From positions 1,116,001-1,180,000 of the forward strand of contig NC_014216.1 in the NCBI RefSeq assembly GCF_000092205.1: a DNA stretch of 64,000 nucleotides, given 5' to 3'. This document shows positions 62,287 to 64,000 of this stretch, in pieces; the stretch's first letter is position 1, and each line of letters begins with the position of its first letter. Position numbers and translations under genes: made by a program. Origin of the DNA: Desulfurivibrio alkaliphilus AHT 2. GTDB taxonomy: Bacteria > Desulfobacterota > Desulfobulbia > Desulfobulbales > Desulfurivibrionaceae. The notes below the pieces were generated by a model. The model searched no databases. It was not told where the DNA came from and was given only the letters and a program-made list of their open reading frames with translations.

Positions 62287-62682
62287 TTATCGCTGCCCGC
62301 CGGTTGCCCGGCCACCCACCGTGATCTTCTCGGTTATTTTACGCCGGTACTCCGCATCTTCCAGGTGCAGGTGGCGACGGCGCTGGTGGCTGAGTTTAAG
62401 GTTCAACACCTTGAGCTTTTTCATCTGCCGCAACCGCAGATGTTCATCCTCGGTGGCGGCGATCAACTCTTCGAGCCGGTTGATCTCCCGGCGAGTTTCC
62501 AGTTCCGGGGGCAGATAACCGGCATTTTTCAAAACCTTGTAAGCCATGCGCAACTCGGCCGGCACATGGCTGTCATCCTCATAAACCAGCGGTTTGCCCT
62601 TTAACGAACCACCATCCAGCCCACCGGCGGCAATGGCTTCGCTGATTCTTCTCTCGGCAATGATTTCAATGGCGGTAAGCAT
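62287..62682 (-). CDS. DUF1992 (DnaJC28-like) protein
   Basis: The 131-residue protein begins with a DUF1992 domain: IAERRISEAIAAGGLDGGSLKGKPL, followed by YKVLKNAGYLPPELETRREI. A charged helical tail follows (LRQMKKLKVLNLKL). No J domain is present. E. coli YhdN belongs to the same family; its role is not settled. It lies 11 nt after the sulfotransferase gene on the same strand. Confidence 0.88.
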   Translation of the reverse strand: MLTAIEIIAERRISEAIAAGGLDGGSLKGKPLVYEDDSHVPAELRMAYKVLKNAGYLPPELETRREINRLEELIAATEDEHLRLRQMKKLKVLNLKLSHQRRRHLHLEDAEYRRKITEKITVGGRATGGQR

Positions 62683-62693
62683 GCTTGTGCCTT

Positions 62694-63467
62694 TTAGCGC
62701 TGATTTTTATGGTAACCACCGACTTCAAAGTCCCGGCGGTATAATGTAAATATTCGATCGTAAAGATCTTCCGTGTAATATCTTGCCATTTTTTGCCCAG
62801 CGTTGGTAACCTTCCCAACCTGTTCCTGCTCTGAAGGATGCGGCTCCTTAATGCTTAACGATTCGGGCACGGTAATCCCGTTACTGCTTAAAATAAGGCG
62901 AAGTTCTTCCTCCAGGCGCTCCAGTTTGCCGATATAAAAAAAATACTCCGGAGGCCAAAACAAGAGATCTACCTGAGGCCACCAGTGCTTATTATAATAC
63001 AGCCCGCCGTTTTCTAGAAAAGCGACAAAACTCTCAAATCCGGCAGCATCATTTTGCCCAAACCCCGCCACCCCCCGATAACGTTCTTTCCCGGCCGCCA
63101 CTTTCTGCAAAAAAGCTGACAGACAGCGAGAATAGGGGTTCCGCATGATGGTAAAGGAATAATATTTTTTAAGATTAAATATTTCTTTGGCTCTCAAGCC
63201 AAAGGGGGTGACGGTGTTGCCCGTGGCCCGTCTTTTTTGCTCATGATAGCGGCCTTCGGTCCAGTCTTTTTTTTCTTCCAAAGCATCTTGCAGGAAAAGC
63301 AAGACACTTGAATTGCCGGACTTTTTAATGCGGTTATAAATAATCCCGGCCGCGGGATAAACCGCCACATTCCCATTGTTTTGCGGGTTAAAATTGAAAG
63401 AGCGTGACCAAAAGGCAAAACGCAGGGCTTCTTTATGGAACTTTTTTTTGTGGAAAATGTAAGTCAT
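62694..63467 (-). CDS. Sulfotransferase family 2-like protein, low GC
   Basis: The 257-residue protein resembles carbohydrate sulfotransferases (Sulfotransfer_2): a PAPS 5'-phosphate loop KKSGNSS (48-54) and a 3'-phosphate motif TIMRNPYSRCLSAFLQK (106-122). It has no signal peptide. The acceptor is probably a surface glycan, by analogy. The base composition is clearly more AT-rich than the neighbours and codon use differs (many Lys AAA, Phe TTT), suggesting acquisition by transfer. Confidence 0.82.
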   Translation of the reverse strand: MTYIFHKKKFHKEALRFAFWSRSFNFNPQNNGNVAVYPAAGIIYNRIKKSGNSSVLLFLQDALEEKKDWTEGRYHEQKRRATGNTVTPFGLRAKEIFNLKKYYSFTIMRNPYSRCLSAFLQKVAAGKERYRGVAGFGQNDAAGFESFVAFLENGGLYYNKHWWPQVDLLFWPPEYFFYIGKLERLEEELRLILSSNGITVPESLSIKEPHPSEQEQVGKVTNAGQKMARYYTEDLYDRIFTLYRRDFEVGGYHKNQR

Positions 63468-63607
63468 GTTACATCCCGGCTGCTAACAGATCTTTGAGGT
63501 TGCATGGCCATTGCGGTGTGCTGCTGCTCCCCAACCGGAAAGCATCTTTACCGGTCGCCTGCAATGGTGTTATGTTGGATGATTAAGCACCAACCTAAGG
63601 AACTATC

Positions 63608-64000
63608 ATGAACATTTTGCTGGGCACATTTATCGGGCTGCTGCTGATCTACGTGATCGCATACACCGATTTCGTCCTGAGCCGCAAGCTCAAAATGCAG
63701 GTGGCGGCCATCAATGACCAGGGGCGGCGGGATTATTCCTTCCAACCGCTGAGCTGGCCGCTGGCGGCGGGGCTGGCCCTGGGTTGCTGGGCCGTGCTCG
63801 GGCTGCTGCCCCGCCAGGCGCTGTACCTGGAATACCGCATCCTGCTGACCCTGCTGGCCTGGGGGGTGATGGCCGGGTTGGTTTACTGGTTCCTTAAGCA
63901 ACGTACCAATGCCCGTCTGGCCCAACAAGCATTGCTGCTGTTGCTGGGCTTTGCGGTGATCAGCGGGCTGCTACTGGCGCCGCTGGCCAACCTGCTCAAC
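63608..64000 (+). CDS. Membrane protein of unknown function (3' end outside window)
   Basis: An open frame from ATG at 63608 (AAGGA 7 nt upstream) runs to the end of the window, 131 codons without a stop. It encodes MNILLGTFIGLLLIYVIAYT with a first membrane helix, a short loop with DFVLSRKLKMQ, and further hydrophobic segments (about 51-70, 80-96 and 106-128). I recognise no family motif. Its GC content is that of the host, unlike the sulfotransferase gene next to it. Confidence 0.65.
   Translation, partial: MNILLGTFIGLLLIYVIAYTDFVLSRKLKMQVAAINDQGRRDYSFQPLSWPLAAGLALGCWAVLGLLPRQALYLEYRILLTLLAWGVMAGLVYWFLKQRTNARLAQQALLLLLGFAVISGLLLAPLANLLN

Overview
The window is about 60% GC, gene-dense and looks like the chromosome of a Gram-negative, anaerobic, probably sulfate/sulfur-metabolising deltaproteobacterium (Desulfobulbales-like is my best guess). 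The reasons are lipid A/Kdo genes, an Lpp-like lipoprotein, a split pyruvate carboxylase, a CooC-type maturation ATPase, a heme-binding hybrid kinase and long CofD-like and DUF1015 proteins. The taxon is inferred from gene content. There is no rRNA operon, CRISPR array, prophage or recognisable transposase.

Layout. 1-9.7 kb is signalling: the end of a chemoreceptor, an MBL-fold (ODP-like) protein overlapping a GAF-GGDEF cyclase, two orphan hybrid histidine kinases (one with a c-heme motif), a phage-type HTH regulator and a decayed chemoreceptor. 9.7-16.6 kb holds tRNA-Gln, yfcH-like, an L,D-transpeptidase, an Lpp-like lipoprotein, leuB, DUF1015 and queD-queE. 16.6-24.2 kb holds a long CofD-like protein with mdh, then a kdsB / rsmJ / kdnA / kdnB group that should make 8-amino-Kdo (Kdo8N). 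24.3-33.2 kb holds darP-like, a PPC-domain protein, a lone CBM48 protein, the two pyruvate carboxylase subunits, rnc, tRNA-Cys and a cNMP-CBS-nucleotidyltransferase. 33.4-36.5 kb is an exonuclease plus a two-subunit Na+/solute (acetate-type) symporter. 36.8-40 kb is a PilR/PilS-like pair. 40-49.4 kb holds cell-wall enzymes, a periplasmic cyclophilin, parC/parE, an M3 oligopeptidase and a small coiled-coil protein. 49.7-57.9 kb is the conserved rpsB-tsf-pyrH-frr-uppS-cdsA-dxr-rseP-(repeat)-tsaB-acpS supercluster. 58-64 kb holds bpt, namZ-like, cooC-like, glk, DUF1992, a low-GC sulfotransferase and a partial membrane protein.

The most striking feature is a family of about 107-nt, near-perfect hairpin elements, ten copies between 13.6 and 62.3 kb. 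Nine of the ten start at or within 8 nt of the stop codon of the upstream gene and lie in that gene's orientation; in seven the TAA of the element's own GTAA (or CTAA) end is the stop codon. Arm sequences differ between copies but stay self-complementary, and short internal loops are conserved, which argues for a selected structure (terminator or mRNA 3' end element) or a site-specific mobile hairpin rather than ordinary spacer DNA.
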